Positions 8,572 through 18,373 are shown, counted from the first letter of the stretch. The stretch: 64,000 bases of DNA from QHXW01 sp035297145 (GCA_035297145.1 DATGZN010000007.1:1-64000); one strand, 5' to 3'. The notes: generated from the sequence alone by a model not told the origin. Program-made: numbers and translations.

Positions 8572-10044
8572 ATGGCAACGGCGGTACTCGGAAGTGCGGC
8601 TCTCGATACCCTGGGCGCGCGTTCAGTCGCGCGACCGTCCCGCGGAGCGGAAATGGCATCGGTTATGGCAGTTGCCATATTTCTTCTATACACGAGCTGG
8701 CGCGCCGTCTACGTGCATTTTTCTTCCGACGAAATGATGAACATCTATTGGTATTGGGAGCCGGGAGCGTGGAAGGCCCTGTGCGCCGACGTTTTGTTCT
8801 GGCGCAAAATCGTGCGCCCCATGGGCGGCCTCTATTACCTGCCGTTGTTTCACTGGTTCGGCTTCAATCCCTGGCCGTATACCGTGGCGCGCCTGGTGAT
8901 TCTACTCTTCGTGTCTATGCTGTTGCTCCGGTTGGCTGCGCGGCTCACTGGCTCGCTGACTGCAGCCACAATCGCCGTGATGGTCGTCGCTTATCATCCC
9001 GAGCTAGTGAGCCTCACGCACAGCGGATCGTATATCTATGACATTCTCTGCGCGGGTTTCTACTTCGCGGCTTTCCTTTATTACCTCAGCCGCCGTGATT
9101 CCAACGGAAGGCTCAGCCTTATCCAGAGCTGCGCATTTCTCGCGCTGTACCTTGGGGCGCTCGATTCCAAAGAAATGGCTGTCTCGCTACCCGTCATGGT
9201 TTGTGCGTATGAGCTGCTCGAAGCGACGCGGAGTACACGCAAGATCGCCGTCGTCGCCAAGCGTTTCCTTCCACACGCCCCGCCGGTGGCCGCGGCCGTG
9301 GTCATCACCGCTCTGTTCATCGCTTTCAAAACCTATGGACCCGATGGGCTTGCCCAGATTGACTCTTATCATCCTGTATTCACCTGGGCCCGCTTCGCAG
9401 ACTCCAGCCAGCGTTTCCTAAACGCGACTTTCTGCACGACGCTGTTCCGCGCGTGGTCGGTCCTTGCCGTTTGGGTCCTGCTGCTGTATGTCGGAATTCG
9501 CAAACGCAACCGCCGTCTCCTGCTGCTGTTAGTCTGGGTGGTTGCGGCGCCCCTCCCGCTCAACTTCATCCCGCCCCACGGCCCCGGCTGCATCTACATC
9601 CTTCTCGCAGGCTGGAGTATGATCGTGGCGATGGCGTTTGAAGGGCTCGCGCGCCGCACTGCCCACGAACCGCTTTTTGCCTGGCTACCGGAGGGTGCGG
9701 CGGTTGTTTCGCTCCTGGCGGCGGCGCTCTTTTACTACACTAGCGTCACCACATTTCGCCACGAGAGGATAGCGCGCAACTATTTCCGGGAAGGTGAGAA
9801 AACCTGGAACCTCATCCAGCAGTTCCACGATTTCCCGTTCCGTCCGCCACATGGGAGCCGCATTGCCTTCGTGAATGACCCTTTTCCTGAAGGCTGGGAC
9901 ACACTGTTTATCGCCAAGCTCTGGTGGCGGGACCGACGCCTTCAGGTTTCTCTACAGAACCGGCAGCATCTGCCCGCAAGCGCGCTCGCCCAGATGGACT
10001 ACGTCTTCGATTTCCCGCAGGGGCGTCTCACGCGCATGCGCTGA
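8572..10044 (+). CDS. Polytopic membrane protein, GT-C (family 39-like) glycosyltransferase candidate
   Basis: The protein has 490 residues from ATG 8572. Other possible starts are GTG 8536 and ATG 8653, the latter preceded by GGAG. It has about ten membrane segments. After the first (ASVMAVAIFLLYTSWRAVYV) comes an outward loop with SSDEMMNIYWYWEPG; an acidic pair in this position is typical of GT-C enzymes such as ArnT/PMT, which use lipid-linked sugar donors. Later segments include RLVILLFVSMLLL and RRLLLLLVWVVAAPLPL. The C-terminal 120 residues form a soluble domain. No specific subfamily motif is visible, so the enzymatic role is inferred from topology and from the GT2 gene directly upstream. 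Confidence 0.6.
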   Translation: MATAVLGSAALDTLGARSVARPSRGAEMASVMAVAIFLLYTSWRAVYVHFSSDEMMNIYWYWEPGAWKALCADVLFWRKIVRPMGGLYYLPLFHWFGFNPWPYTVARLVILLFVSMLLLRLAARLTGSLTAATIAVMVVAYHPELVSLTHSGSYIYDILCAGFYFAAFLYYLSRRDSNGRLSLIQSCAFLALYLGALDSKEMAVSLPVMVCAYELLEATRSTRKIAVVAKRFLPHAPPVAAAVVITALFIAFKTYGPDGLAQIDSYHPVFTWARFADSSQRFLNATFCTTLFRAWSVLAVWVLLLYVGIRKRNRRLLLLLVWVVAAPLPLNFIPPHGPGCIYILLAGWSMIVAMAFEGLARRTAHEPLFAWLPEGAAVVSLLAAALFYYTSVTTFRHERIARNYFREGEKTWNLIQQFHDFPFRPPHGSRIAFVNDPFPEGWDTLFIAKLWWRDRRLQVSLQNRQHLPASALAQMDYVFDFPQGRLTRMR

Positions 10045-10094
10045 CTAGAAGCGACGGCCGTTCGCTCTCCGTGCTAGATTAACGCAAGAGTCCT

Positions 10095-11030
10095 ATGCGC
10101 AAGTTGCTGCCGCTTGTCCTTCTTCTTCCAGCGTTTGCGAGCGATGCGCAGTTCAACGGACGTTGGGACATCACTGTCCCGCAGGAATCGCGATCGCGGG
10201 CGTGGTGGCTTGAGGTGAGCGGAGCAGGGACGCCATCGCTCCAAGGGAGATTCGTCGGTTTCCCTGGCGGCAACATGAATGACATCCCGCATCTCACGAT
10301 TCAAGAAGGCGAGTTGCGCTTCAGTTTCGACTACAAAGACTCTCGCAGCGGCCAGCCGATGCACCGCGATTACACAGCCCGCCTCACTCCCGACGGCAAG
10401 CTCGAGGGCGTGATGCGTTCCTCCGACGGCGGGGAGCTCAAGTGGACCGGTGTGCGCGCACCCGTGATCACCGATAAAGATGATGGCTCGTGGCGCGATG
10501 GTACTCCGGTCGAGTTGTTCAATCACAAAGATCTGACAGGGTGGCAGGGCATGGTCCCCAATCAGGCGCTGGGCTGGGCCATGAAGGACGATGCCATGGC
10601 CAACGTCGCCGGCGCCAACAACCTGGTATCGGTTGATTCCTTCTGGAATTTTAAGTTGCACGTCGAATTCCGCGTTGGCGAGCACAGTAACAGCGGCATC
10701 GGCCTGCGCGGCCGCTATGAGGTGCAAATTCTCGAAGACTACGGCAAACCTCCGAACACACACAGCAACGGCGCTCTCTACAGCCGGATTGTCCCCGCGG
10801 TGAATGCGAGCAAACCGGCCGGCGAGTGGCAGGCGTACGATATCCGGTTGGTGGGACGCACGGTCACCGTCGTACTGAACGATCAGAAAGTGATCGACAA
10901 GCAGGAGATCGAGGGTCTTACAGCCATCGCCGGCAACGCGGACGAAGGCAAGCCAGGACCGTTCATCTTGCAGGGCGATCATGGGCCTGTGGAGTTTCGC
11001 AAGATCGTGCTGACTCCGCTCGTCCAATAG
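10095..11030 (+). CDS. Secreted DUF1080 (3-keto-disaccharide hydrolase-like) protein
   Basis: This 311-residue protein starts with a signal peptide (MRKLLPLVLLLPAFASDAQ). A first beta-rich domain (residues 20-125) resembles the repeat domain often fused to DUF1080 proteins. The DUF1080 / 3-keto-disaccharide hydrolase jelly-roll fold occupies about 134-308: TPVELFNHKDLTGWQ, FWNFKLHVEFRV, SNSGIGLRGRYEVQILEDYG and AGEWQAYDIRLVGRTVTVVLND are family signatures. Family members hydrolyse 3-keto-glycosides or bind laminarin-like glycans, so a periplasmic sugar-processing role is likely. It is first in a tight cluster: only 4 bp separate it from a DapA-family gene, which in turn is 4 bp from a PLP decarboxylase. 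Confidence 0.82.
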   Translation: MRKLLPLVLLLPAFASDAQFNGRWDITVPQESRSRAWWLEVSGAGTPSLQGRFVGFPGGNMNDIPHLTIQEGELRFSFDYKDSRSGQPMHRDYTARLTPDGKLEGVMRSSDGGELKWTGVRAPVITDKDDGSWRDGTPVELFNHKDLTGWQGMVPNQALGWAMKDDAMANVAGANNLVSVDSFWNFKLHVEFRVGEHSNSGIGLRGRYEVQILEDYGKPPNTHSNGALYSRIVPAVNASKPAGEWQAYDIRLVGRTVTVVLNDQKVIDKQEIEGLTAIAGNADEGKPGPFILQGDHGPVEFRKIVLTPLVQ

Positions 11031-11034
11031 CCCA

Positions 11035-11961
11035 ATGAGTTCCGATACCGCAATTGGCGGCGTGTATGTCGCTGCCGTCACTCCGCATCGCGACAAGAGT
11101 TACGAAGCTGACGTAGGCGCCACGCTCGAACTGGTGGATTTCCTTGCGGCCGCGGGAGTGGATGGCATTGCGCTGCTCGGTTCCACGGGTGAATTCCTAC
11201 ACCTTGCCTTCGATGACCGGATTCGTCTGGTGCAGTTGGTTGCCAAGCGCACTCGCGTGCCGGTGCTGGTAGGAGTCGCGCATTCCACCCTGGATGGCGC
11301 CCTAGAACTGGGCCGAGAAGCAGCGGCGGCCGGTGCGGCGGGTTTGCTCCTCATGCCGCCTTATTTCTTCCGATACAGTCAGGAAGACATCCACGAATTC
11401 TATCTGCAATTCGCCGCTGCCATGGACAAGACAGCGCGCATCTTCCTGTATAACATTCCAGCCTTTACCAATGAGATTGCGATCGACACAGCAACGGCTC
11501 TCCTCGGTACAGGCTTGTTCGCCGGCATCAAGGATTCGGGCGGACAATACGGCTACTTCGAGCGATTGCTCGCTGTCTCCAAGGAAACTCCCTTCACTCT
11601 GATGGTCGGCAACGACCGCATTTACTCGCGCGCGCGGCAAACGGGCGCCCACGGGATTGTCTCCGGTGTAGCGTGCGCCGCGCCGGAGCTGCTAGTCGCG
11701 CTCGAAGATGCGATCGCGAAAAACTTGACGGCTAAAGTCGAACGCCTGGACACTCTTCTCCGGGAGTTCATCGACTGGCATGACAAGTTTCCTACACCCG
11801 TGGCCATTAAGACTGCGGCGAGCGAGCGTGGGCTGAAAATCGGGCCGCTCGCCTCGCCTTTGAGCTTGGCCTCGCAGAAACTGCTCGATCAGTTTCGCGA
11901 ATGGTTCCTGGCTTGGTTACCGTTAGTGCAGCGAGAGGCAAGCGCCGACGTACTAAAATAA
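11035..11961 (+). CDS. Dihydrodipicolinate synthase (DapA) family lyase/aldolase
   Basis: This is a 308-residue TIM-barrel class I aldolase of the DapA/N-acetylneuraminate lyase family. Visible hallmarks are the GSTGE pyruvate-binding motif (residues 49-53), Y139 in FLYNIP and the Schiff-base lysine K166 in AGIKDSGG. The C-terminal helices differ from those of true DapA, and the gene is surrounded by catabolic genes rather than lysine-biosynthesis genes. It more likely cleaves or forms a 2-keto-sugar acid or related compound than makes dihydrodipicolinate. The product is cytoplasmic, since no signal peptide is present. It sits 4 bp from both neighbours and is surely co-transcribed. Confidence 0.85.
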   Translation: MSSDTAIGGVYVAAVTPHRDKSYEADVGATLELVDFLAAAGVDGIALLGSTGEFLHLAFDDRIRLVQLVAKRTRVPVLVGVAHSTLDGALELGREAAAAGAAGLLLMPPYFFRYSQEDIHEFYLQFAAAMDKTARIFLYNIPAFTNEIAIDTATALLGTGLFAGIKDSGGQYGYFERLLAVSKETPFTLMVGNDRIYSRARQTGAHGIVSGVACAAPELLVALEDAIAKNLTAKVERLDTLLREFIDWHDKFPTPVAIKTAASERGLKIGPLASPLSLASQKLLDQFREWFLAWLPLVQREASADVLK

Positions 11962-11965
11962 GCGT

Positions 11966-13342
11966 TTGTCTCCCGAAGAATTTCGCAAGTTCGCGCATGA
12001 AGCCGTCGACTGGATGGCCGACTATCTGGCGCACTCCGAAACCTACCCTGTTCTACCTCACGTGAAACCAGGTGAGCTGACTGACGCGCTACCACGCTGC
12101 GGACCCGAGCATGGCGAGCCAATGTCTGCAATCCTCGCTGATTTCCGCAACAAGATCGTGCCTGCCGCTACGCACTGGAATCATCCGGGATTCATGGCGT
12201 ACTTTGCGATCTCGGCTTCCGGCCCGGGAATCCTCGGCGAAATGCTGACGGCGACGCTCAACATGAACGGCATGCTCTGGAAGACATCGCCCGCCGTAGT
12301 GGAACTGGAGCAGGTGGCGCTTGATTGGCTGCGCCGATGGATCGGCTTGCCAGACGGCCTGTTCGGCATCATCTTTGATACCGCTTCCACCAGCAGCATG
12401 CATGCAATCGCCGCCGCGCGCGAGATGGTCGCGCCCGAGGTGCGCACCGATGGCGGGGGATCGGGTCTGGTGATTTACACCTCGGAACAATCGCATTCCT
12501 CGATTGAGAAAGGTGCGATCGCGATTGGCATCGGGCAAAAAAACGTGCGCAAGATTCCGGTGGATGGCGAGTACAGGATGCGTCCGGATGCCCTCGCGGC
12601 CGCCATCGAACAGGATCAGGCAGCCGGCCTGCGTCCCTTCTGCGTGGTCGCTACGGTAGGCACGACGTCTACGACAAGCATCGATCCGGTTGAACAAATT
12701 GCTCCCATTGCGGAGCGCTACGGGGCTTGGTTGCACGTGGACGCGGCCTACGCCGGAGTTGCGGCTGTGGCGCCTGAACTCCAGCATATTCTGCGCGGCT
12801 GCGAGCGCGCGGATTCGTTGGTCACCAATCCCCATAAATGGCTGTTCACGCCCGTGGATATTAGCATTCTGTACACCCGCCGGCCGGAGATTCTGCGCCG
12901 CGCATTTTCGCTCGTGCCCGAATACCTCCGCACCGCCGATGACCCGCGCGCCACCAATTACATGGATTACGGTGTTCCGTTGGGACACCGCTTCCGCGCG
13001 TTGAAACTTTGGTTTGTGCTGCGATACTACGGTCGCGAAGGCCTCGCCGGGATGATCCGCAACCACATCGGCTGGGCGCAAGAACTGGCTGCGCAGATCG
13101 ATGCCCACGGGCATTTCGAACGCACCGCGCCCACTCGGTTCTCCACCATCTGCTTTCGCTTTAAGGGCACGGATGAGGAAAACCGCAATATCCTGGAGCG
13201 TGTGAATGCTTCCGGCCAGGTTTTTCTCTCGCACACAGTGCTTCGCGGGCAGTATTGCCTGCGCCTTGCCATTGGCAACATGAAGACGACGCGCGAACAC
13301 GTGCAGCGGGCGTGGGAACTGGTGCAGTCGGCTGCCGGCTGA
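11966..13342 (+). CDS. Group II PLP-dependent decarboxylase (aromatic-L-amino-acid decarboxylase family)
   Basis: This 458-residue fold-type I enzyme has the group II decarboxylase features: SEQSHSS with H177 stacking on PLP, VATVGTTSTTSIDP, the PLP-binding Asp D259 in LHVDAAYAG, and the Schiff-base lysine K291 in TNPHKWLF. Similarity to aromatic-L-amino-acid/tyrosine decarboxylases runs over the whole length (NHPGFMAYF, MNGMLWKTSPAVVELE). The likely reaction is amino-acid decarboxylation to an amine; the substrate cannot be fixed from motifs alone. The only possible start in frame after the upstream stop is TTG at 11966, because TAA at 11954-11956 closes the frame. It follows the DapA-family gene by 4 bp, so it is the last gene of that trio. 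Confidence 0.87.
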   Translation: MSPEEFRKFAHEAVDWMADYLAHSETYPVLPHVKPGELTDALPRCGPEHGEPMSAILADFRNKIVPAATHWNHPGFMAYFAISASGPGILGEMLTATLNMNGMLWKTSPAVVELEQVALDWLRRWIGLPDGLFGIIFDTASTSSMHAIAAAREMVAPEVRTDGGGSGLVIYTSEQSHSSIEKGAIAIGIGQKNVRKIPVDGEYRMRPDALAAAIEQDQAAGLRPFCVVATVGTTSTTSIDPVEQIAPIAERYGAWLHVDAAYAGVAAVAPELQHILRGCERADSLVTNPHKWLFTPVDISILYTRRPEILRRAFSLVPEYLRTADDPRATNYMDYGVPLGHRFRALKLWFVLRYYGREGLAGMIRNHIGWAQELAAQIDAHGHFERTAPTRFSTICFRFKGTDEENRNILERVNASGQVFLSHTVLRGQYCLRLAIGNMKTTREHVQRAWELVQSAAG

Positions 13343-13440
13343 GGGCATTGCGGCGGTTGGACCGGACCGTCTGCGAGCACGGAACCAGCAAAATATGCTG
13401 GAATAAAGGTAAATCAACTAAGATCCTGGAAGAGGTCCGA

Positions 13441-14673
13441 GTGTTGCGTCGCAATCTGTTGGGTTCCCTGTTGGCCATTTTAGGTGCGGTGTGTGTGCTA
13501 ACCTCCGGCTGCCGTTCCGAGTCTGCTCCCCCGCCTCAGATGCCGGCTGTTCCCGTTACTACGGCTGTTGCCATGCAACGAGATTTGCCCATCCAGTTAC
13601 GGGCGATCGGCAACGTCGAATCATATTCCTCGATCCCCGTCAAAGCACAAGTCTCCGGCGAATTGATGAGCATTCATTTCACCGAAGGACAGGATGTCAA
13701 GAAGGGCCAACTGCTGTTGGAGATCGACCGCCGCACGTATGAGCAGGCGCTGCGCCAGGCGGAAGCGAATCTGAACCGGGACATCGCTCAGGAGAGGCAG
13801 GCGGAGGCCAATCTGGCGCGAGACCAGGCGCAGGCGCAGAATGCCCGCGCGCAAGCCGTGCGATACGCGAAACTGGCGGAAGAAAAAGTTGTTTCCAGAG
13901 AGCAGAACGACCAAATGAAGACCGCGGCCACCGCCGCCGATGAGTCTGCCCGCGCCGATCAGGCCGCGATCGAAAGTGCCCGCGCCGCCAACCTTGCAGA
14001 CAAGGCAGCGGTCGAAACGGCCAGATTGAATCTGGAATATTGTGAAATCCGCTCCCCCATCGACGGCCGCACGGGGAGCCTGCAAGTGAAGGTAGGCACT
14101 TTGATCAAAGCCCAGGCAGATACGGGCATGGTCACCATCAACCAGATCTCGCCCACGTTCGTGAGTTTCTCCGTTCCCGAGGACCAGCTCTCCGCCATTC
14201 GAAAATCCATGGCGCAAGGCCCGCTCCCGGTTGAGGCTGAAGTTCCCAATGATACAGGCGGACCCGCGCATGGACAGCTCAGCTTCATCGACAATACCGT
14301 CGACAGCGCCACCGGCGCCATCAAGCTGAAAGCTGCGTTTCCCAACCAGGAGCGGAAATTGTGGCCGGGTCAGTTTGTGAATGTCCTGTTGACCGTGGGC
14401 ACGGATGCCAAGGCGACGGTCGTGCCTTCTGAAGCCATTCAAACGGGCCAGCAAGGACAGTATGCGTTCATTGTGAAGGCGGACCACACCGTCGAGAATC
14501 GAATCGTCACCGTGGGGCGGACGTTAGGACGCGAGACTGAGGTCATGAAGGGAATTGCTCCCGGCGAAACCGTGGTCACAGATGGCCAGCTTCGCCTGAT
14601 TCCCGGCTTCAAAGTCGAGGTCGTCAACGGCACTCCGGCCGCCGGCGCCGCCGCTGGAGGAGCATCCCAATGA
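13441..14673 (+). CDS. RND efflux periplasmic adaptor (membrane fusion) lipoprotein
   Basis: The start is GTG 13441, 5 bp after GGAAGAGG (13428-13435). The frame is open further upstream, but that part runs into the decarboxylase gene. The 410-residue protein begins with a lipoprotein signal ending in LTSGC. It has the HlyD/AcrA order: biotinyl-lipoyl half (VKAQVSGELMSIHFTEGQDVKKGQLLLEID), a long alanine/glutamine-rich coiled coil (about residues 95-185), the second lipoyl half (IRSPIDGRTGSLQVKVGTLI), then beta-barrel and membrane-proximal domains. It would link an inner-membrane RND pump to an outer-membrane channel. The permease gene overlaps it by 4 bp (ATGA). No TolC-like gene is in the window. 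Confidence 0.9.
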   Translation: MLRRNLLGSLLAILGAVCVLTSGCRSESAPPPQMPAVPVTTAVAMQRDLPIQLRAIGNVESYSSIPVKAQVSGELMSIHFTEGQDVKKGQLLLEIDRRTYEQALRQAEANLNRDIAQERQAEANLARDQAQAQNARAQAVRYAKLAEEKVVSREQNDQMKTAATAADESARADQAAIESARAANLADKAAVETARLNLEYCEIRSPIDGRTGSLQVKVGTLIKAQADTGMVTINQISPTFVSFSVPEDQLSAIRKSMAQGPLPVEAEVPNDTGGPAHGQLSFIDNTVDSATGAIKLKAAFPNQERKLWPGQFVNVLLTVGTDAKATVVPSEAIQTGQQGQYAFIVKADHTVENRIVTVGRTLGRETEVMKGIAPGETVVTDGQLRLIPGFKVEVVNGTPAAGAAAGGASQ

Positions 14674-17600
14674 GCATTTCGGAACTCTTCATCCGCCGGC
14701 CGATCACCACCACGCTGGCGACTTCGGCGATTCTGCTCTTTGGAATCGTCGCTTATCGCACTTTGCCCGTCAGCGATCTGCCGAATATCGATTACCCCAC
14801 CATTCAAGTGACCGCCAACCTGCCCGGCGCCAGCCCGGAAACCATGGCCTCATCGGTGGCGCTTCCGCTTGAGCGCCAGTTCTCGACCATCGCCGGCATC
14901 GACTCGATGAACTCCACGAATGGCCTTGGCTATTCGAGTATTACGGTGCAGTTCGCCCTCAGTCGCAACATCGATGCCGCGGCGCAGGACATCCAGGCCG
15001 CGATTTCTAACGCGGGGCAGCAATTACCGCCGAACATGCCGGCGCCGCCCTCTTATCAGAAGGTGAACCCCGCCGATCAGCCCATCATGTACGTCGCGGT
15101 GAGCTCACCCGCGCTGCCTCTCTCGCAGGTATACGAGTACGCTGACACCATGATGGCGCAGCGCATCTCCATGGTGAGCGGCGTCGCCCAGGTGCAAGTT
15201 TACGGTTCGAAATACGCAGTCCGCGTGCAGCTCAATCCAAATGCGTTGGCGGCCCGCGGCATTGGCCTGGATGAAGTACAGGCTGCCATCCAGCGTGCGA
15301 ACGTCAACCTTCCCACGGGTACACTGTACGGGCACAAGCAGTCATTCACTGTTCAGTCGAACGGTCAACTTTTTAATGCGGCCTCATTTCGGCCAATGAT
15401 CGTCGCGTACCGCAACGGAAATCCGGTTCGCCTCGGAGAACTCGGCAACGTCATCGACAGTGTGGAGAACGACAAGAACATCAGTTGGTTCATGGACACG
15501 CAGTCCATCGTTCTCGGCATTCAGCGCCAGCCTGGGACGAATACCATCGAAGTGGTCGATGGCATCCGGAAGCTGCTGCCGCAGTTCCGGTCCCAGATTC
15601 CCGCCTCGGTCAAGCTGAACATCCTCTATGACCGCTCTATATCGATTCGTGAGTCCATCGCCGACGTGAAATTCACACTGCTTCTGACTGTCTGCCTGGT
15701 GGTGATGGTCATCTTTCTGTTTTTGCGGAATATCTCGGCTACGGCCATCCCCAGCTTCGCGGTGCCGCTGGCAATTGTCGGAACGTTTGCGGCCATGTAC
15801 CTGCTTGGTTACACGGTCGATAATCTCTCGCTGATGGCGCTCACGCTCTCGGTAGGCTTCGTTGTCGACGACGCTATCGTGATGCTGGAGAATATCGTGC
15901 GCCACATGGAAATGGGAGAAGGCCGCATGGAGGCGGCGTTGCGCGGTTCGCGCGAAATCGGGTTCACCATCGTTTCCATGACGCTGTCACTAGTGGCGGT
16001 CTTTATTCCGGTGCTGTTCCTGGGCGGCATTGTCGGCCGCCTGCTGCACGAGTTCGCGGTGACGATCAGCATCGCGATTCTGATTTCGGGGTTTGTTTCG
16101 CTCAGCCTGACTCCCATGTTGTGCAGCCGGTTTCTGAAGCCGCCCAAGAAGAGGCATGGCGCCATCTATATGGCCTTCGAGCGCTTTTTCGATGGCATGG
16201 CCCACTCGTACGACCGCACGCTCAAGGTGGTGCTCCGCCATCGCCTGGCAACAGTCACTATCTCGTTCATTCTCCTGATCGCGACTGGCTATCTCTACGT
16301 CGTGCTGCCCAAAGGCTTCATTCCGAGCTACGATGCCGGATTCCTGGTTGGCTTTACGCTGGCTGCTCAGGATATTTCATTTGATTCGATGAAGGAGCAT
16401 CAGCATGAGATCAATAAGATCCTGCTGAAAGAGCCGGCCGTCGATACGATGATGTCATTCACAGGCGCCGGGTTCGGCCAAGCCGGTAATACCGGCATCT
16501 TCTTCATGGCGCTGAAGCCTCGATCCCAGCGCAGCGAGTCGGTAGACGAGTTTATCGCCCGCATGCGCGGCAAGCTGTTCAGCGTTCCCGGTGTTCTCGC
16601 GTTCATGCAGAATCCGCCGCCCATTCAGATCGGCGGGCAACTGACGCGCGCTCCTTATCAGCTCACACTGCAAGGCGCGGACACGAAGGAAATCTACAGT
16701 TGGGCGCCGCGGGTCGAGGCCAACATGCGTACCTTGCCCGGCTTGCTCGACGTGAACAGTGATTTGCAACTCGCAAGCCCGCAGGTGTTAGTCGACGTCA
16801 ACCGCGACAAAGCCCTGGCGCTGGGAGTCTCGCCGCAGCAGGTGGAAGACGCGCTGTACACGGCGTACGGAAGCAGGCAAGTCTCGCTCATCTACACGCC
16901 GTCCAATGAATACCGCGTGATCATGGAAGTCGAGCCGCAGTATCAGCGCACGCCTGAAGCACTGTCGAGGCTTTACATCCGCTCGTCGGGCGGGCAACTG
17001 GTTCCGCTTGATACAGTGGCCAAATTGGATCGCACCGTAGGCCCCTTGACCATCAACCATTGGGGCCAGCTTCCGGCGGTGACCGTCTCGTTCAATCTCG
17101 CGCCCGGCAAATCTCTCGGCGACGGCGCCAACGAGGTGGAGGACATGCTGCGCAAAATGCGCCTTCCCGCGAGCATTACCACGAACTTCCACGGCACGGT
17201 GGAAGCCTTCGAGAACTCTTTCCGTGGATTGACGATTCTGCTGGTGGTCGCCGTACTCGTGATCTACATAGTGCTGGGCATCCTCTATGAGAGCCTGATC
17301 CACCCCCTGACCATTCTTTCGGGTCTGCCGTCGGCCATGTTCGGGGCGTTGTTGACCCTGAGGCTGTTTCATTTGGAGATCGATCTCTACTCGTTTGTCG
17401 GCCTCATCATGCTATTCGGCATCGTGAAGAAGAACGCTATCATGATGATCGACTTCGCGCTCGAGGCGCAGCGCAAGGAAGGCAAGAAACCATTCGATGC
17501 CATCTACGAAGGCTGCCTGTTGCGCTTCCGGCCCATCATGATGACTACGCTCGCCGCGCTGTTCGGCACTTTGCCCATCGCTCTTGGAGCGGGCGCCGGC

Positions 17601-17786
17601 GCCGAGTCGCGCCGTCCGCTCGGTCTTGCAGTGGTCGGCGGGCTGCTGGTCTCGCAGTTGCTGACGCTGTACATCACGCCGGTGATTTACCTCTATATGG
17701 AATCGTTCCAGGCCTGGCTGCGCCGCGGCAAGGGAGAACGGCCTCTGGAGATCGGCCAAACACCGGTTGAAGCAGTGCTACGGTAG
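14670..17786 (+). CDS. RND multidrug efflux permease (AcrB/MdtB-C type)
   Basis: The 1038-residue protein has the RND layout: TM1 (ILLFGIVAYRTLPV), porter domain, TM2-7, a second porter domain and TM8-12. The paired acidic residues of TM4 that carry protons are present in VGFVVDDAIVMLENI. Other conserved pieces are LPNIDYPTIQVTANLPGASPETM near the N-terminus and VKKNAIMMIDFALEAQRKEG in the C-terminal half. It belongs to the HAE1 (hydrophobic/amphiphilic efflux) group rather than the heavy-metal group. Its ATG overlaps the adaptor stop by 4 bp, so the pair is translationally coupled. Its stop lies 2 bp from the convergent glycosylase gene. Confidence 0.93.
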   Translation: MSISELFIRRPITTTLATSAILLFGIVAYRTLPVSDLPNIDYPTIQVTANLPGASPETMASSVALPLERQFSTIAGIDSMNSTNGLGYSSITVQFALSRNIDAAAQDIQAAISNAGQQLPPNMPAPPSYQKVNPADQPIMYVAVSSPALPLSQVYEYADTMMAQRISMVSGVAQVQVYGSKYAVRVQLNPNALAARGIGLDEVQAAIQRANVNLPTGTLYGHKQSFTVQSNGQLFNAASFRPMIVAYRNGNPVRLGELGNVIDSVENDKNISWFMDTQSIVLGIQRQPGTNTIEVVDGIRKLLPQFRSQIPASVKLNILYDRSISIRESIADVKFTLLLTVCLVVMVIFLFLRNISATAIPSFAVPLAIVGTFAAMYLLGYTVDNLSLMALTLSVGFVVDDAIVMLENIVRHMEMGEGRMEAALRGSREIGFTIVSMTLSLVAVFIPVLFLGGIVGRLLHEFAVTISIAILISGFVSLSLTPMLCSRFLKPPKKRHGAIYMAFERFFDGMAHSYDRTLKVVLRHRLATVTISFILLIATGYLYVVLPKGFIPSYDAGFLVGFTLAAQDISFDSMKEHQHEINKILLKEPAVDTMMSFTGAGFGQAGNTGIFFMALKPRSQRSESVDEFIARMRGKLFSVPGVLAFMQNPPPIQIGGQLTRAPYQLTLQGADTKEIYSWAPRVEANMRTLPGLLDVNSDLQLASPQVLVDVNRDKALALGVSPQQVEDALYTAYGSRQVSLIYTPSNEYRVIMEVEPQYQRTPEALSRLYIRSSGGQLVPLDTVAKLDRTVGPLTINHWGQLPAVTVSFNLAPGKSLGDGANEVEDMLRKMRLPASITTNFHGTVEAFENSFRGLTILLVVAVLVIYIVLGILYESLIHPLTILSGLPSAMFGALLTLRLFHLEIDLYSFVGLIMLFGIVKKNAIMMIDFALEAQRKEGKKPFDAIYEGCLLRFRPIMMTTLAALFGTLPIALGAGAGAESRRPLGLAVVGGLLVSQLLTLYITPVIYLYMESFQAWLRRGKGERPLEIGQTPVEAVLR

Positions 17787-17788
17787 AG

Positions 17789-18373
17789 CTAGCGTTTCCG
17801 GTTCACTTTCCGGTGCCGGAAGCACCCTACCACGTGATCGTTCACCATGCCTGTGGCTTGCATAAACGCGTAGCAAATGGTTGATCCAACAAACTTGAAG
17901 CCGCGCTTCTTCAGATCCTTGCTCATCGCGTCGGATTCCGCTGTGAGCGCCGGCACTTCACTGAGCGAGCGCCGGGCATTCTGAATGGGCCGGTTGCCAA
18001 CGAATTGCCAGATATAGGCGTCGAAGCTGCCGAATTCCTTCTGCACAGCCAGAAATGCCTTGGCGTTTTGCACTGTGGCGGCGATCTTGAGGCGGTTCCG
18101 AACGATGGCGGGATTCGCCATGAGCTGCGTGATCCTGCGCGCGTCATAGCGGGCGATGCGGCGCGCGTCGAAGTTATCAAATGCGGCGCGATAACCGTTC
18201 CGCTTGTTCAAGATCGTCGACCAGCTCAACCCCGCTTGGGCGCCCTCCAGAATCAACAGCTCGAATAAAGCGCGATCGTCGTGGTGAGGCACACCCCACT
18301 CGCTATCGTGGTAGCTGATGTTCGGCTCGGTCTTCGCCCAGTCGCATCTCGGTTTCTCGCGCATTCCGCCCAT
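17789..18373 (-). CDS. tag: DNA-3-methyladenine glycosylase I
   Basis: This 194-residue protein matches Tag throughout. It keeps the structural zinc ligands, C10 (RCDWA), H22 (YHDSEWG), H180 and C184 (NDHVVGCFRH), and the active-site region ILEGAQAGLSWSTILNKR with E43. It excises 3-methyladenine from alkylated DNA in the cytoplasm. The ATG at 18373 lies only 17 bp from the divergent acyl-CoA ligase start; ATG 18364 (residue 4), preceded by GGGCGGA, is an equally plausible start and would leave more promoter room. Confidence 0.95.
   Translation of the reverse strand: MGGMREKPRCDWAKTEPNISYHDSEWGVPHHDDRALFELLILEGAQAGLSWSTILNKRNGYRAAFDNFDARRIARYDARRITQLMANPAIVRNRLKIAATVQNAKAFLAVQKEFGSFDAYIWQFVGNRPIQNARRSLSEVPALTAESDAMSKDLKKRGFKFVGSTICYAFMQATGMVNDHVVGCFRHRKVNRKR

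Noticed and set aside
10074..11096. 340-codon open frame on the minus strand
   Set aside because: It is the complement of the DUF1080 gene and has a composition typical of shadow frames.
12089..13417. 442-codon open frame on the minus strand
   Set aside because: It is antisense to the PLP decarboxylase, which has all its catalytic motifs; the minus frame has none.
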